A DNA stretch of 64,000 nt from Deltaproteobacteria bacterium (lineage in GTDB: Bacteria > Lernaellota > Lernaellaia > JACKCT01): the NCBI GenBank assembly GCA_020633895.1, contig JACKCT010000004.1, forward strand, positions 62,001 to 126,000. The letters run 5' to 3'. Positions within the stretch are counted from its first letter, which is position 1; every line of letters begins with the position of its first letter. The position numbers and the translations under genes were made by a program. Below the pieces are notes generated by a model. That model was given only the letters and a program-made list of their open reading frames with translations. It was not told where the DNA came from and ran no database searches. Shown piece by piece: positions 45,324 to 53,920 of this stretch.

Positions 45324-46697
45324 ATGTTGAATCCACATTCAAACGCGTGGCGCCTGCTGGGCGCGTTGGTTCTGGTCTTCTTCGCGACGACCGGATGCCG
45401 CACCATCCCGTACGAACCGATCGCCCGGGCCGAGCCATGGCCGGTTAAGGCCGATACCTTTCAGGCCGGGATGGCCAAGGTCAACCTGACGCCCAACTTG
45501 GAAACCACGCCCGTCAGTTTGAACGGCTACGGCGCTCGGGGCAAGAAGTTCGCCACCGGCGTGCTGGATCCGGTGATGGCGCGGGCCCTGGTCGTTTCCG
45601 GCACGAACGGGCGGATGGCGGCGGTGGTCGGCGTGGATCTTTGCTATATCCCGTCGGAACTTCGAGAGCGCGTCGTCCGCAAACTCGCCGATCAGGGCTT
45701 TGACGACACCAACGTTCTCATCTCCGCGACGCACACCCATTCCAGTTATGCCGGTTACGATCGGGCCGTGGTGGCCAAGATCGCCATGGGTGAGTTCGAC
45801 ATCAATCTGCTCAATCGAACCGTCAACGGCATCGCCGGAGCCATCATCAAGGCGCGCGACAATTTGCGACCGGTGACGATGGAATACGCCACGGTGGAGG
45901 CGCCGGAGTTGAATCGCAGCCGTTTCGATCCCGGATTCGTCCATGGATTCGAAGCGGCCAACACGGAGAACAAGCGCGTCAATCCGACGGACACTCGCCT
46001 GACGGTGGTGCGATTCCGGAGTTCGGATTGGCAGTCCATCGGCGCGCTGGTGCATTACGCGGCTCATCCGACGGTGCTTTCGCCGGACAATATGCTGATC
46101 TCCGCCGATTATCCGGCCGAACTCTACAAGCGCATCGAAGCCGAACTGGGCCCGGACAGCACGGTGGTCTTCCTCAACGGCTCGTTGGGCGACGTGGCGC
46201 CGGCGCCGGATTGGGGCGACGCGGGGACCGAGTACGACCAGTTGCGCCGCTACGGCAAGGATTTTTCGGCGCGCATCATCGGCGCGTTGGGACAGATGAA
46301 GCCGTCGGGCGATCGCACGGTGGCCTCCAATTCGGTTCGTCACGATTTTACGGATGTGATCCTGCGTCCGATGGATCGGGCCCACCTGCCGGGGTGGATG
46401 CTGGGCGCCTTTACGTCCCAGCCGAGCATCGCCATCGTCACGACGCGCATCGGGGATCTGACGTTCCTCGGTTCGCCGGGCGAGGCCACGACGATGGTCG
46501 GCCGGCAGTTCGAGTCGATCTGTCCGCCGGAGCGTCGGTGCCTGACGGTGGCGCCGTCCAACGCTTACATGGGTTATTTGACGACGCCGGACGAGTACGA
46601 GAAGGACACGTACGAGGCCGATTCGACGTTCTACGGTCCAAACGCGGCGGGTCAGGTCCGGGATCTGATGAATCAATCCCTGGCCGGGATGCGCTAG
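45324..46697 (+). CDS. Ceramidase-family lipoprotein
   Basis: A 457-residue lipoprotein (lipobox T-T-G-C25) of the neutral/alkaline ceramidase N-terminal family: G-M-A-K-V-N-L-T-P opening, S-A-T-H-T-H-S-S metal motif, and H-Y-A-A-H-P-T third His. In N-G-S-L-G-D-V-A-P the catalytic Ser of characterised ceramidases (G-D-V-S-P) is Ala, so ceramide hydrolysis by that mechanism is unlikely. It is the extracytoplasmic counterpart of the protein at 40751, 3 kb away. Its actual substrate is unknown. Confidence 0.78.
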   Translation: MLNPHSNAWRLLGALVLVFFATTGCRTIPYEPIARAEPWPVKADTFQAGMAKVNLTPNLETTPVSLNGYGARGKKFATGVLDPVMARALVVSGTNGRMAAVVGVDLCYIPSELRERVVRKLADQGFDDTNVLISATHTHSSYAGYDRAVVAKIAMGEFDINLLNRTVNGIAGAIIKARDNLRPVTMEYATVEAPELNRSRFDPGFVHGFEAANTENKRVNPTDTRLTVVRFRSSDWQSIGALVHYAAHPTVLSPDNMLISADYPAELYKRIEAELGPDSTVVFLNGSLGDVAPAPDWGDAGTEYDQLRRYGKDFSARIIGALGQMKPSGDRTVASNSVRHDFTDVILRPMDRAHLPGWMLGAFTSQPSIAIVTTRIGDLTFLGSPGEATTMVGRQFESICPPERRCLTVAPSNAYMGYLTTPDEYEKDTYEADSTFYGPNAAGQVRDLMNQSLAGMR

Positions 46698-46761
46698 ACC
46701 GGCGGTCAGGGCGGCGAATCGCCTCCAAGGCTACGAATTCGCACGGAGATTCGGACGCCAT

Positions 46762-46782
46762 GCTTTTCCCGACCGGGAAAGC
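46762..46782 (+). terminator. Possible terminator after ceramidase-family lipoprotein gene
   Basis: GCTTTTCCC / GGGAAAGC stem around GACC, followed by GTGTTAGGTTTT. One bulged T and an interrupted T tract. Confidence 0.45.
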
Positions 46783-46883
46783 GTGTTAGGTTTTGGCGTC
46801 TCTTTTATGTCATGGGGCTCATGGGGTGCGCGACGGTGCGGCCGTTGTGCGCTTTTTTGAGGTGTGTCGGAGAGGAATTCCGA

Positions 46884-48254
46884 ATGCGTTCGTGTTTGTA
46901 CGCGATTTTGATCGCACTTTTCACGGCGATCGTGGCCGGGCCGAGTCTCGCCCAGACGACCGCGGCCGACAGCGACGGCGGGCAGATGACGGGTGTCATT
47001 GCGCCGGCTGACGAAGAAGAGGACGCGCAGGCCGAGGAGCCGGCCAAGGATCCTCCCTTCGGCGAATACGGCAAATTTCTCAAACACACCGAAAATCTGC
47101 TGTTGAGCCTGGATCTGTGGGGTTCGTCGGCGACGATTCCCGAGGGCTTCGGCGTCGTGTTCATGGGTTGGCAGACACGCCGCGCCTGGAAGCGGTTCGA
47201 CGAGCATCGCAAGATCGTCGACATCGTCCCGGTCATCGACGCCCCGGATCCGTTTGAGCAAAAAGGCAAATTCTTCGAACTGGTGCTCAACATCGACGGC
47301 CGGGTGTCGGGCTACGGCGCCGGTTTCCAGTACGGCCTGACCGACCGCATCACCTTGGGCATCGACACCTATTGGGCGATCATCCATTTGAAGTTGAAGC
47401 CGGAATTTCGGCCGGGTTCGTCCGAGCAGGTCGGTATCGTGACTTTGGACGACATCTACACCGTTCTCGAACTGGTCGGCCGTCCCGAGCTGGTGACGGA
47501 ATACGACTCGGATCCGGTGGATTTCGGCGACACCACGATCAGCGCCAAATGGAATTATTTCCGCGCCGAGCATGTCTCCACGGCCATGACCCTCGGCCTG
47601 GTCACGCCCACCGCCCACGAGGCCGATCCCAACGAAAACATCATCTTCGGCCTGGGACCGGACCTGGACACGGGCGTGGGCACCTGGGGCATCAAGGGCG
47701 TGCACAACTTCGACATCCGCCCACCGGACCCGGTCAAGGCCGTGACCTTCAGCCTGGGCTTGGAGGGGGCGATATTCCTGGAAGACAGGCGCGAAACGCC
47801 GACCTTCGGCGAACTGAACACGGACGTGCGTGATTACCTGCAAAGCCAGGGCGTGGACGTGGATATCTTCCCGGACTTGTCGGATATCGGAAACTACTAT
47901 TATTACACCCCGCCGCCGTATTTCGCCGCCAGCTTCGGCATCGGCGCCGGGCCGTTGTCCATTGCCTATCGCCACGGCTTCGGCGGCGCGGCCAATTATC
48001 GCACCAACAGCGAAGGCCTCAAGACACTGATCGAGGAGACCGGCCTGGTCGGCTACGGCGACGACGGAAAGCTGATTTTCAACCTGGTCGTTCCGCTGAC
48101 GCCGCTGTATTTCCCGGGTCTGGTCAATTTCAATTTCGAATACGCCACCGACGGACGCAACGCGCTGATTTTCCGGGATATCTACACCATCGGCGTGGGC
48201 ATCGGCCTACCGCTGGCGCTGCCGGACCGCTATAAGATGAACGTGGAGCCTTAA
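46884..48254 (+). CDS. Predicted outer-membrane beta-barrel protein
   Basis: A 456-residue exported protein. The signal peptide (about 1-24, S-L-A-Q) is followed by an acidic Pro/Glu linker. The body consists of alternating amphipathic strands rich in Gly and aromatics (G-Y-G-A-G-F-Q-Y-G-L and L-S-I-A-Y-R-H-G-F), consistent with a barrel of more than 12 strands. No named family is recognised. GGAGAGGAATT sets the start at 46884. The stop is one base before the next ATG, so it is co-translated with the disulfide-rich lipoprotein, suggesting a barrel/lipoprotein pair. Confidence 0.6.
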   Translation: MRSCLYAILIALFTAIVAGPSLAQTTAADSDGGQMTGVIAPADEEEDAQAEEPAKDPPFGEYGKFLKHTENLLLSLDLWGSSATIPEGFGVVFMGWQTRRAWKRFDEHRKIVDIVPVIDAPDPFEQKGKFFELVLNIDGRVSGYGAGFQYGLTDRITLGIDTYWAIIHLKLKPEFRPGSSEQVGIVTLDDIYTVLELVGRPELVTEYDSDPVDFGDTTISAKWNYFRAEHVSTAMTLGLVTPTAHEADPNENIIFGLGPDLDTGVGTWGIKGVHNFDIRPPDPVKAVTFSLGLEGAIFLEDRRETPTFGELNTDVRDYLQSQGVDVDIFPDLSDIGNYYYYTPPPYFAASFGIGAGPLSIAYRHGFGGAANYRTNSEGLKTLIEETGLVGYGDDGKLIFNLVVPLTPLYFPGLVNFNFEYATDGRNALIFRDIYTIGVGIGLPLALPDRYKMNVEP

Positions 48255-48255
48255 G

Positions 48256-49878
48256 ATGTCGAAACGCGCCATCATTCTCGGCATTGTCTTTTGCCTGGGT
48301 TTTTCCATCGCTGTGGCCTCGTGCATGGGCGAGGATCCCAAGGGCATGGAATTGCATGACTACCTGCGGGAGGGCCGCCGCTCCCTGGAGGCCGGTGACG
48401 CCGGCGAAGCCTACGTCAACTTCGCCAAGGCCCGGGAAATCGAGCCTTTCCACCGACAGGCCCTCTGGGGCACCGTCCTGGCCAACAACCAACTCATCTG
48501 GAAGAACCTGACGGGCATCATCGATCTGCTGTCCGGCGTGTACGTCAAGGAATTCTCGCGGGACGACTGCGAGTTCGCCTGCAAGAAGCTGGATCGATGC
48601 GATCTTTTCGACGAGGTGAATACCACCAAAGAGGACTGCGTGGGCGCTTGTCCGTGGAAGTTGCAGCCGTTCATGTTCGAAGAGGTCATGGCCGCGCCGA
48701 CCTGCCACGATCTGCGCTACGGCGCCATCGAGTGGATCGTCCGCACAACGCCGGCCAATTGCCGCCGCCTGTGCGAGAGCCTGGAGCGATGCGACGTGGT
48801 CAACCCGCCGACGACTTACGACGTCGAGGACTGCACCACCTACTGCCCGCTCATGTGGGTTGAGCGCCACAGCCAGTGCTACCTCAATGCCTACGAATTC
48901 GAATGCCATCGCTTCGACCGCACGTGCTTTGAGCACACGGTGCTCGGCCTGCAGATCATCATCGACAAGCTTGGCAAGGTGCGTGTGCCGCAGACGATCG
49001 ACTTTTCCGAGATCCTGCTCGATCGGCCGGACGACTATCAGTATTTTGTGAAGACCTACGACTGGGAGCTGCGCGAACCGGAGCTGACGATCCCGCTGCC
49101 CGGTCGCTGGTCGCGCAATGAACTTTACCTGTCCCAGTTCATGAACTACCTCTGGGAGGCGTTCGTGAACTTCGTGCTGGCCCAGAATCTGGACATCAAC
49201 ACCGTCACCTTCGACCAGTTCACCTATCGCGGCAGTACTTGCGAGGTCATGCTGCGCGACTTCCTGACGTCCATCAAAAACACGGTCTACGACCCGATCT
49301 TCCCCAACGCGTTCACGCTGATCGAGCCGTACGACAAATCCGTGGAGCAGATGCGCCTGACGGCGGTTTCGCTGGGCAATATGTTCGGCGCCATTGCGAA
49401 TATGGCCGGAGAGATGTTGGCCGATTCGGACAATCAGGACGGCCGGGCCAACGGCTATCGGGATCTGAATCGAAACTTCCGCTTCGACCGGGACGAGTAT
49501 TGGACCTTCTCGGACACGGGCTTCGGCTTCACGTTCGACGGCATGGTGGCGTTGCAGAAGCTGGGCTACGCCATGGAGGAAAACCTCAAGGGCGGCGACC
49601 CGGTGGAGACGGCCCTCTTCCTGCCGGTCATCGAAAACGTCATCCAGAACGGCGATGAGCGCCTGATTCCCGAAGAGGCGGGGCCGATCATCGAGACGCT
49701 GGTGCCGCTACTGCTCAAACGCAAGTACGTGGACTTCAGCTATCCGTTCTATAACGCCACGCCCGACGGTTTCCGCCCGGCGGTGCTGCAACTCATCGGA
49801 TTCCTGGAGGACCTCAAGGCCAACGCCGCGAACCTCCCCGAATCCTGGGAATGCAACGACCTGGACCCGTTCAGTTGA
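48256..49878 (+). CDS. Large disulfide-rich lipoprotein paired with barrel protein
   Basis: A 540-residue lipoprotein (lipobox V-A-S-C23). A TPR-like helical pair lies at about residues 33-70. Two copies of a Cys module follow: C105-x3-C109-x5-C115-x12-C128-x3-C132 and C169-x3-C173-x5-C179-x13-C193-x3-C197, with further Cys at 150, 208, 217 and 224. The C-terminal half is helical, with an Asp-rich loop (D390-x-D392-x-x-D395-G and D403-x-N405 to D413) that could bind calcium. I know no family for it. It is coupled to the barrel gene; probably surface or periplasmic-face. Confidence 0.65.
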   Translation: MSKRAIILGIVFCLGFSIAVASCMGEDPKGMELHDYLREGRRSLEAGDAGEAYVNFAKAREIEPFHRQALWGTVLANNQLIWKNLTGIIDLLSGVYVKEFSRDDCEFACKKLDRCDLFDEVNTTKEDCVGACPWKLQPFMFEEVMAAPTCHDLRYGAIEWIVRTTPANCRRLCESLERCDVVNPPTTYDVEDCTTYCPLMWVERHSQCYLNAYEFECHRFDRTCFEHTVLGLQIIIDKLGKVRVPQTIDFSEILLDRPDDYQYFVKTYDWELREPELTIPLPGRWSRNELYLSQFMNYLWEAFVNFVLAQNLDINTVTFDQFTYRGSTCEVMLRDFLTSIKNTVYDPIFPNAFTLIEPYDKSVEQMRLTAVSLGNMFGAIANMAGEMLADSDNQDGRANGYRDLNRNFRFDRDEYWTFSDTGFGFTFDGMVALQKLGYAMEENLKGGDPVETALFLPVIENVIQNGDERLIPEEAGPIIETLVPLLLKRKYVDFSYPFYNATPDGFRPAVLQLIGFLEDLKANAANLPESWECNDLDPFS

Positions 49879-49918
49879 TAGCCGCGCACGCGTTGTTACA
49901 ACGACCGGCAGAGTCTCT

Positions 49919-50071
49919 TAACAGAGCCCCGACCGTCAGGGAGGGGTTGTCGAGCGGATCTAATTAACGAACGCTTTGGACCGCTTGCTGACGCGCGCGG
50001 CTCTGTCGAGCATGGTCATCGAGCGGTTTCGCATGGCCGTACTTGACCCCTCCCTACCGCTCGGGGCTCTG
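49919..50071. repeat. Intergenic repeat with inverted ends (copies A and B)
   Basis: Copy A (49919-49992, plus strand) begins TAACAGAGCCCCGACCG. Copy B (50043-50071, minus strand) carries CAGAGCCCCGAGCGGTAGGG. A and B together form a roughly 150-bp element whose ends pair over about 25 nt. Copy A is repeated almost exactly at 54048-54121, and copy B at 53988-54016. It sits in the convergent gap between the lipoprotein and CruF-like genes. Confidence 0.85.
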
Positions 50072-50088
50072 ATCGGGCTAATCGAAAC

Positions 50089-51189
50089 TCACGTCCCGTA
50101 CGGAATCACGTGCGTCAGGAATTGATCCAACACCCGATACGCCGGGCCGTCGAATCCCATCTCCGCAACGAACATAATCCCGAAGAAGAGAATCCCGGCC
50201 CAAACGACGACGTTCGGAAGCTGCTTGAAGACGCGCCAATTGCGTTCGCGGGGTGTGACCCAGTCGTCCATGACGACGTGGTGGTAGATGTACGCGAAGG
50301 GCATGAACGCGCTGAACCACGCCACATAGTTGACGAACGGCACCGAGAGGAACCAGTTGGGCAGCAGGTCGTTCCATTTCCAGAACACGCCCGATAGGCT
50401 CGCCAGCGGGTCCATCTGTAAATCCCAGGAGATGGCGATGGCGGTGGTCGTCAAAGCGGCGATGACGGCGCTGCCGCGCAGGGTGGGGAAGCGCTCAATC
50501 AAAAACTCCGTCATCCAGATGCACGCATAAAACGCTAGGCACCAGCCCATCATCGTCGCGAAGGGCGCCGGCAGTTTCCAGAGGTAAAACGAATAGCCCG
50601 GCTCGAAGAAGTAGCGCATCATGATGCCGCCGTTTTCCAACACCAGGCCGTAGAGCCACCCGACGCCGAAGAAAAACGCCAGCCCGGCCAGACGCTGCTT
50701 CACCGCGCAATGAACGATGAACAAGGCGATCCACGTCAGTTGCATGTATTCGAACAGGCGCACCAGCGACGGCAGATCCAACTCATGGCGGAAGCCGGGG
50801 ACGAGCTGATACCAGTAGTAGATCGCGGGCAGGACGGCGGCCATGGCGGTCGGGATCAGATATCGCCGCATGCCCCATTGAGCCGTCAGGCGTCGCGAGT
50901 CGCGGACGCGTAGCGTATAGACCAGCAACACCCAGAACATCGGGAAAACAGCCGTAGCGGCGTACGAGGCCATGCTGTGGCCGATTTTCTCGTATTCGCT
51001 CGTCGGCACGTTGGCGACCATGAAATGCAGCAGCCCGACGGTGCTGATGTACATGAACCAGACGGGCAGATTATCCCAGATCTCCCGGGCGATAGCGCGC
51101 TTGCACCAGATGGGCTGGACGGTCGCGTCATCCGCGGGGGCGGCGGCTCCGACGAAATCGCCGGCCGTTCCGTGCGTGGATTGGGCCAT
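50089..51189 (-). CDS. Carotenoid-biosynthesis-like membrane protein (CruF / DUF422 type)
   Basis: A 366-residue polytopic membrane protein with about eight to nine helices. The stretch S-W-D-L-Q-M-D-P-L-A-S followed by G-V-F-W-K-W-N resembles the conserved WD-x-x-x-DP ... G-x-W-x-W core of CruF/DUF422 carotenoid hydratase-like proteins. No other carotenoid gene is nearby, so a carotenoid or other isoprenoid substrate is inference. It could also be an uncharacterised membrane family that shares only this motif. It ends 18 bp from an intergenic repeat. Confidence 0.55.
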   Translation of the reverse strand: MAQSTHGTAGDFVGAAAPADDATVQPIWCKRAIAREIWDNLPVWFMYISTVGLLHFMVANVPTSEYEKIGHSMASYAATAVFPMFWVLLVYTLRVRDSRRLTAQWGMRRYLIPTAMAAVLPAIYYWYQLVPGFRHELDLPSLVRLFEYMQLTWIALFIVHCAVKQRLAGLAFFFGVGWLYGLVLENGGIMMRYFFEPGYSFYLWKLPAPFATMMGWCLAFYACIWMTEFLIERFPTLRGSAVIAALTTTAIAISWDLQMDPLASLSGVFWKWNDLLPNWFLSVPFVNYVAWFSAFMPFAYIYHHVVMDDWVTPRERNWRVFKQLPNVVVWAGILFFGIMFVAEMGFDGPAYRVLDQFLTHVIPYGT

Positions 51190-51306
51190 GGGGCTCCTCG
51201 ATTTTTCCAGTGAAAAGGCGTCCGTTTAGGTGTAATCCGACGCGGCGCGGGCTGTCAACGCGCGATCATGGAATCGCGACAAGTCCGCAAAACTCAAGCA
51301 TTTGTC

Positions 51307-51335
51307 TTGACCGCTTTGCACGAGGATCGTATACC
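51307..51335 (+). promoter_or_regulatory. Sigma70 promoter of mnmA-mtaB
   Basis: TTGACC (51307-51312), a 17-bp spacer, and TATACC (51330-51335), with a GC-rich discriminator (CTCCGCGCG), about 47 bp before the ATG. Confidence 0.65.
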
Positions 51336-51381
51336 CTCCGCGCGGCGCGAAGGGCGCCGAAACAAGGGTGCGAGAGAGGCG

Positions 51382-52494
51382 ATGACGACGCGCAAGCGAG
51401 CATTGGTGGCGATGAGCGGCGGGGTGGATTCCTCGGTGGCCGCGGCCTTGATGATGGAGGCCGGGTACGAGGTCATCGGCGCCACCATGCGCGTTTTCGA
51501 CTACTCGGACCACTCCCACTGCGGCTCCTGCTGCTCGCCGGACGACGTCCACGACGCCAAGCGCGTCGCCGACAAACTGGGCATCGCTCATTATACCTTC
51601 AACGTCGAAGAAAAATTTCGCGAGCGCGTCATCGACAATTTCGTCGCCGAATATCTCCAGGGCCGCACGCCCATCCCGTGCGTCCAGTGCAACGACCGCG
51701 TCAAATTCGACTGGCTCTTTCGCCGAATGCAGGAACTGGGCTGCGAAGTGCTCGTGACCGGCCACTATGCCCGCGTCGAGCGCGACGGCGGCCGGGCGCG
51801 GCTGCTGTGCGGCGTCGATCCGGCCAAGGACCAGAGCTACTTCCTCTTTCGCATGACGCAGGATCAGTTGGCCCGCGTCGATTTTCCCATCGGGGCGATG
51901 CACAAGCCCCAGGTGCGCGAGATCGCCGCCAAGTACGGCCTGGCGGTCGCGGAGAAGCCCGACTCCCAGGAGCTATGCTTCGTACCCGGCAACGACTACG
52001 CCCGCGTGGTCGAGAAAATCGCGGGGAGCGATTCCGTCCAGCCGGGGGAGATCGTGGACCGCGCCGGCAACGTCCTTGGACGCCACGACGGCTATCATCG
52101 TTTCACCGTGGGCCAGCGCAAGGGCTTGGGGCGTCTGGGCGACGAGCCCCACTACGTCGTTCGCATCGAACCGGAGACGGCGCGGGTGGTCGTCGGCAAA
52201 GCGGGCGAAGTGTTCTCCACCGGACTGGTCTGCACCTCGTTCAATTGGATCGACGGCGAGGGGCCCAACGAGGAGACACGCGGCCGGGTGCGGGTGCGTC
52301 ACGGGCATCGGGGCGTTGACGCGTCGCTCTATCCCTTCGGCGACGGCGTGTCGGTGCGTTTCGACGAACCGGTACGGGCGGTGACGCCGGGGCAGGCGGC
52401 TGTGTTCTACGACGGGGACCGGGTGCTCGGCGGCGGGTTCATCGATCAGGCGGTGGCCGAGGAAGGCGCGATGGCGCGGGAGGCGGCTTCGTGA
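51382..52494 (+). CDS. mnmA: tRNA 2-thiouridylase MnmA
   Basis: A 370-residue enzyme that thiolates U34 of tRNA-Lys, tRNA-Glu and tRNA-Gln using ATP and persulfide sulfur. The PP-loop is S12-G-G-V-D-S-S. The catalytic Cys are C100 or C103 (P-I-P-C-V-Q-C-N) and C199 (Q-E-L-C-F-V-P). The early Cys-rich G-S-C-C-S-P-D-D segment is normal for the family. GAGAGG precedes the ATG at 51382. The stop overlaps the mtaB GTG by 4 bp, making a two-gene tRNA modification operon. Confidence 0.94.
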   Translation: MTTRKRALVAMSGGVDSSVAAALMMEAGYEVIGATMRVFDYSDHSHCGSCCSPDDVHDAKRVADKLGIAHYTFNVEEKFRERVIDNFVAEYLQGRTPIPCVQCNDRVKFDWLFRRMQELGCEVLVTGHYARVERDGGRARLLCGVDPAKDQSYFLFRMTQDQLARVDFPIGAMHKPQVREIAAKYGLAVAEKPDSQELCFVPGNDYARVVEKIAGSDSVQPGEIVDRAGNVLGRHDGYHRFTVGQRKGLGRLGDEPHYVVRIEPETARVVVGKAGEVFSTGLVCTSFNWIDGEGPNEETRGRVRVRHGHRGVDASLYPFGDGVSVRFDEPVRAVTPGQAAVFYDGDRVLGGGFIDQAVAEEGAMAREAAS

Positions 52495-53810
52495 GCGCCA
52501 ACGAAACCCCCACACCGACACGCGAGTACCGCGTGCTCACCCGTACCTTCGGATGCAAGGTCAACCAGGTTGACACGGCGGCGCTGATGAAGGGTCTGTC
52601 CGCCCGAGGATTCGTGGAGGTGGACCGGGAGACCGACGCGGACGTGGTCGTGGTCAACGCCTGCACCGTGACGTCCTCGGCGAACAAAGACGCCCGCAAG
52701 CTTGTTTCCAAGGCCAAGCAACTCAACGGCGACGCGCTGGTCGTGCTGACCGGATGCCTGTCGGATGACGGCTCTTCCGGGCAGGACAAGGCTGATTTGG
52801 TGTTGGGCAACGAGGCCAAGGGGCAGATCCCCGAGCGGATCGCGGCGCGTCTGGAAGGGCGCGAGCCGGTGCTGACCGCTAAGGGCGGCGGAGCGTTCTT
52901 CGGCGGCGGGGCGGTGGATTTTTCCAGCCGATCTCGGGCCTTCATCAAGGTTCAGGACGGCTGCAACATGCCGTGCGCGTATTGCGTCATTCCCCAGGTT
53001 CGCGGCAAAAGCACCAGCCGCGCCATCGAAGAAATTCTCGACGACGTTCGCGGCGTCCGCGCTCAGGGTTATAACGAGATCGTCATCACCGGCGTGCATA
53101 TGGGCAAGTTCGGTCGGGATATGGACGGCCGGGACCGCTTGATCGATCTGGTGCGCGCCATTCTCGACGAAACCGACGTGCCGCGTCTGCGCCTGTCGTC
53201 CGTCGAGCCCTTGGAGATGACTGACGCCCTCATCGACCTGATGGCCGGCAGCGACCGCATTTGTCGTCACTTCCATATTCCCCTGCAATCGGGCGACGAC
53301 GAAACCCTGCGCCGCATGCGTAGGCCCTATCGCACGGCTCAATATCGCGACCGCGTCGACGCCGTCATCGCCGCCATGCCCGACGCCCTCATCGGCGCGG
53401 ACGTCATCGTCGGATTCCCGGGTGAGAGCGAAGAGGCGTTTCTAGCGACATACGAATTCGTGCGCGACGTGCCGGTGCATCACCTGCATGTTTTCCCGTT
53501 TTCGGTGCGGCCCGGCACCGAGGCGGCGACCATGCCCGATCACATCCCGCCCCACGTCATCAAGGCGCGCGGCCAACGCCTTCGCGAACTCGGCGCTCAG
53601 AAATGGAACGACTACGTGTCGCGTTTCGTCGGCCGACCGATGCGGGCGTTGATCCTGCGGCAGCTTGAAGACGGGCGTTACGAAGGCCTGACGCGCAATT
53701 ACATTCCGATTGTCGCCGAAGGCTCGTTCGTGGAGGGCGCGGAGTATTCGCTGACTTCCCGCGCCAAGGACGGCGACTTCATGCGCAGCCGCCTGGTGGC
53801 GGTGCCGTAG
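52491..53810 (+). CDS. mtaB: tRNA t6A37 methylthiotransferase MtaB (radical SAM)
   Basis: A 439-residue MiaB-family enzyme converting t6A37 to ms2t6A37 in ANN-decoding tRNAs. The N-terminal cluster Cys are C22, C58 and C89; the radical-SAM cluster is C158-x3-C162-x2-C165 (D-G-C-N-M-P-C-A-Y-C). A TRAM-like tail follows. T-F-G-C-K-V-N-Q and V-V-N-A-C-T-V-T-S point to MtaB rather than MiaB or RimO. It starts at GTG inside the mnmA stop. Both enzymes tune codon-anticodon pairing. Confidence 0.9.
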   Translation: MSANETPTPTREYRVLTRTFGCKVNQVDTAALMKGLSARGFVEVDRETDADVVVVNACTVTSSANKDARKLVSKAKQLNGDALVVLTGCLSDDGSSGQDKADLVLGNEAKGQIPERIAARLEGREPVLTAKGGGAFFGGGAVDFSSRSRAFIKVQDGCNMPCAYCVIPQVRGKSTSRAIEEILDDVRGVRAQGYNEIVITGVHMGKFGRDMDGRDRLIDLVRAILDETDVPRLRLSSVEPLEMTDALIDLMAGSDRICRHFHIPLQSGDDETLRRMRRPYRTAQYRDRVDAVIAAMPDALIGADVIVGFPGESEEAFLATYEFVRDVPVHHLHVFPFSVRPGTEAATMPDHIPPHVIKARGQRLRELGAQKWNDYVSRFVGRPMRALILRQLEDGRYEGLTRNYIPIVAEGSFVEGAEYSLTSRAKDGDFMRSRLVAVP

Positions 53811-53920
53811 TCGGCACGGACTAACGGATACCGGAGGTATCCTGGACGCTGACGCGTTGTCGGAAGTCCCTCGGTGCAAGTCGCTTCGCTCCGAGAGATG
53901 CGGAACGATGAAAAATATGG

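Noticed and set aside
49919-50071. Insertion sequence remnant
   Set aside because: There is no transposase frame and no target duplication in this short element. It fits a REP/BIME-type intergenic repeat better.
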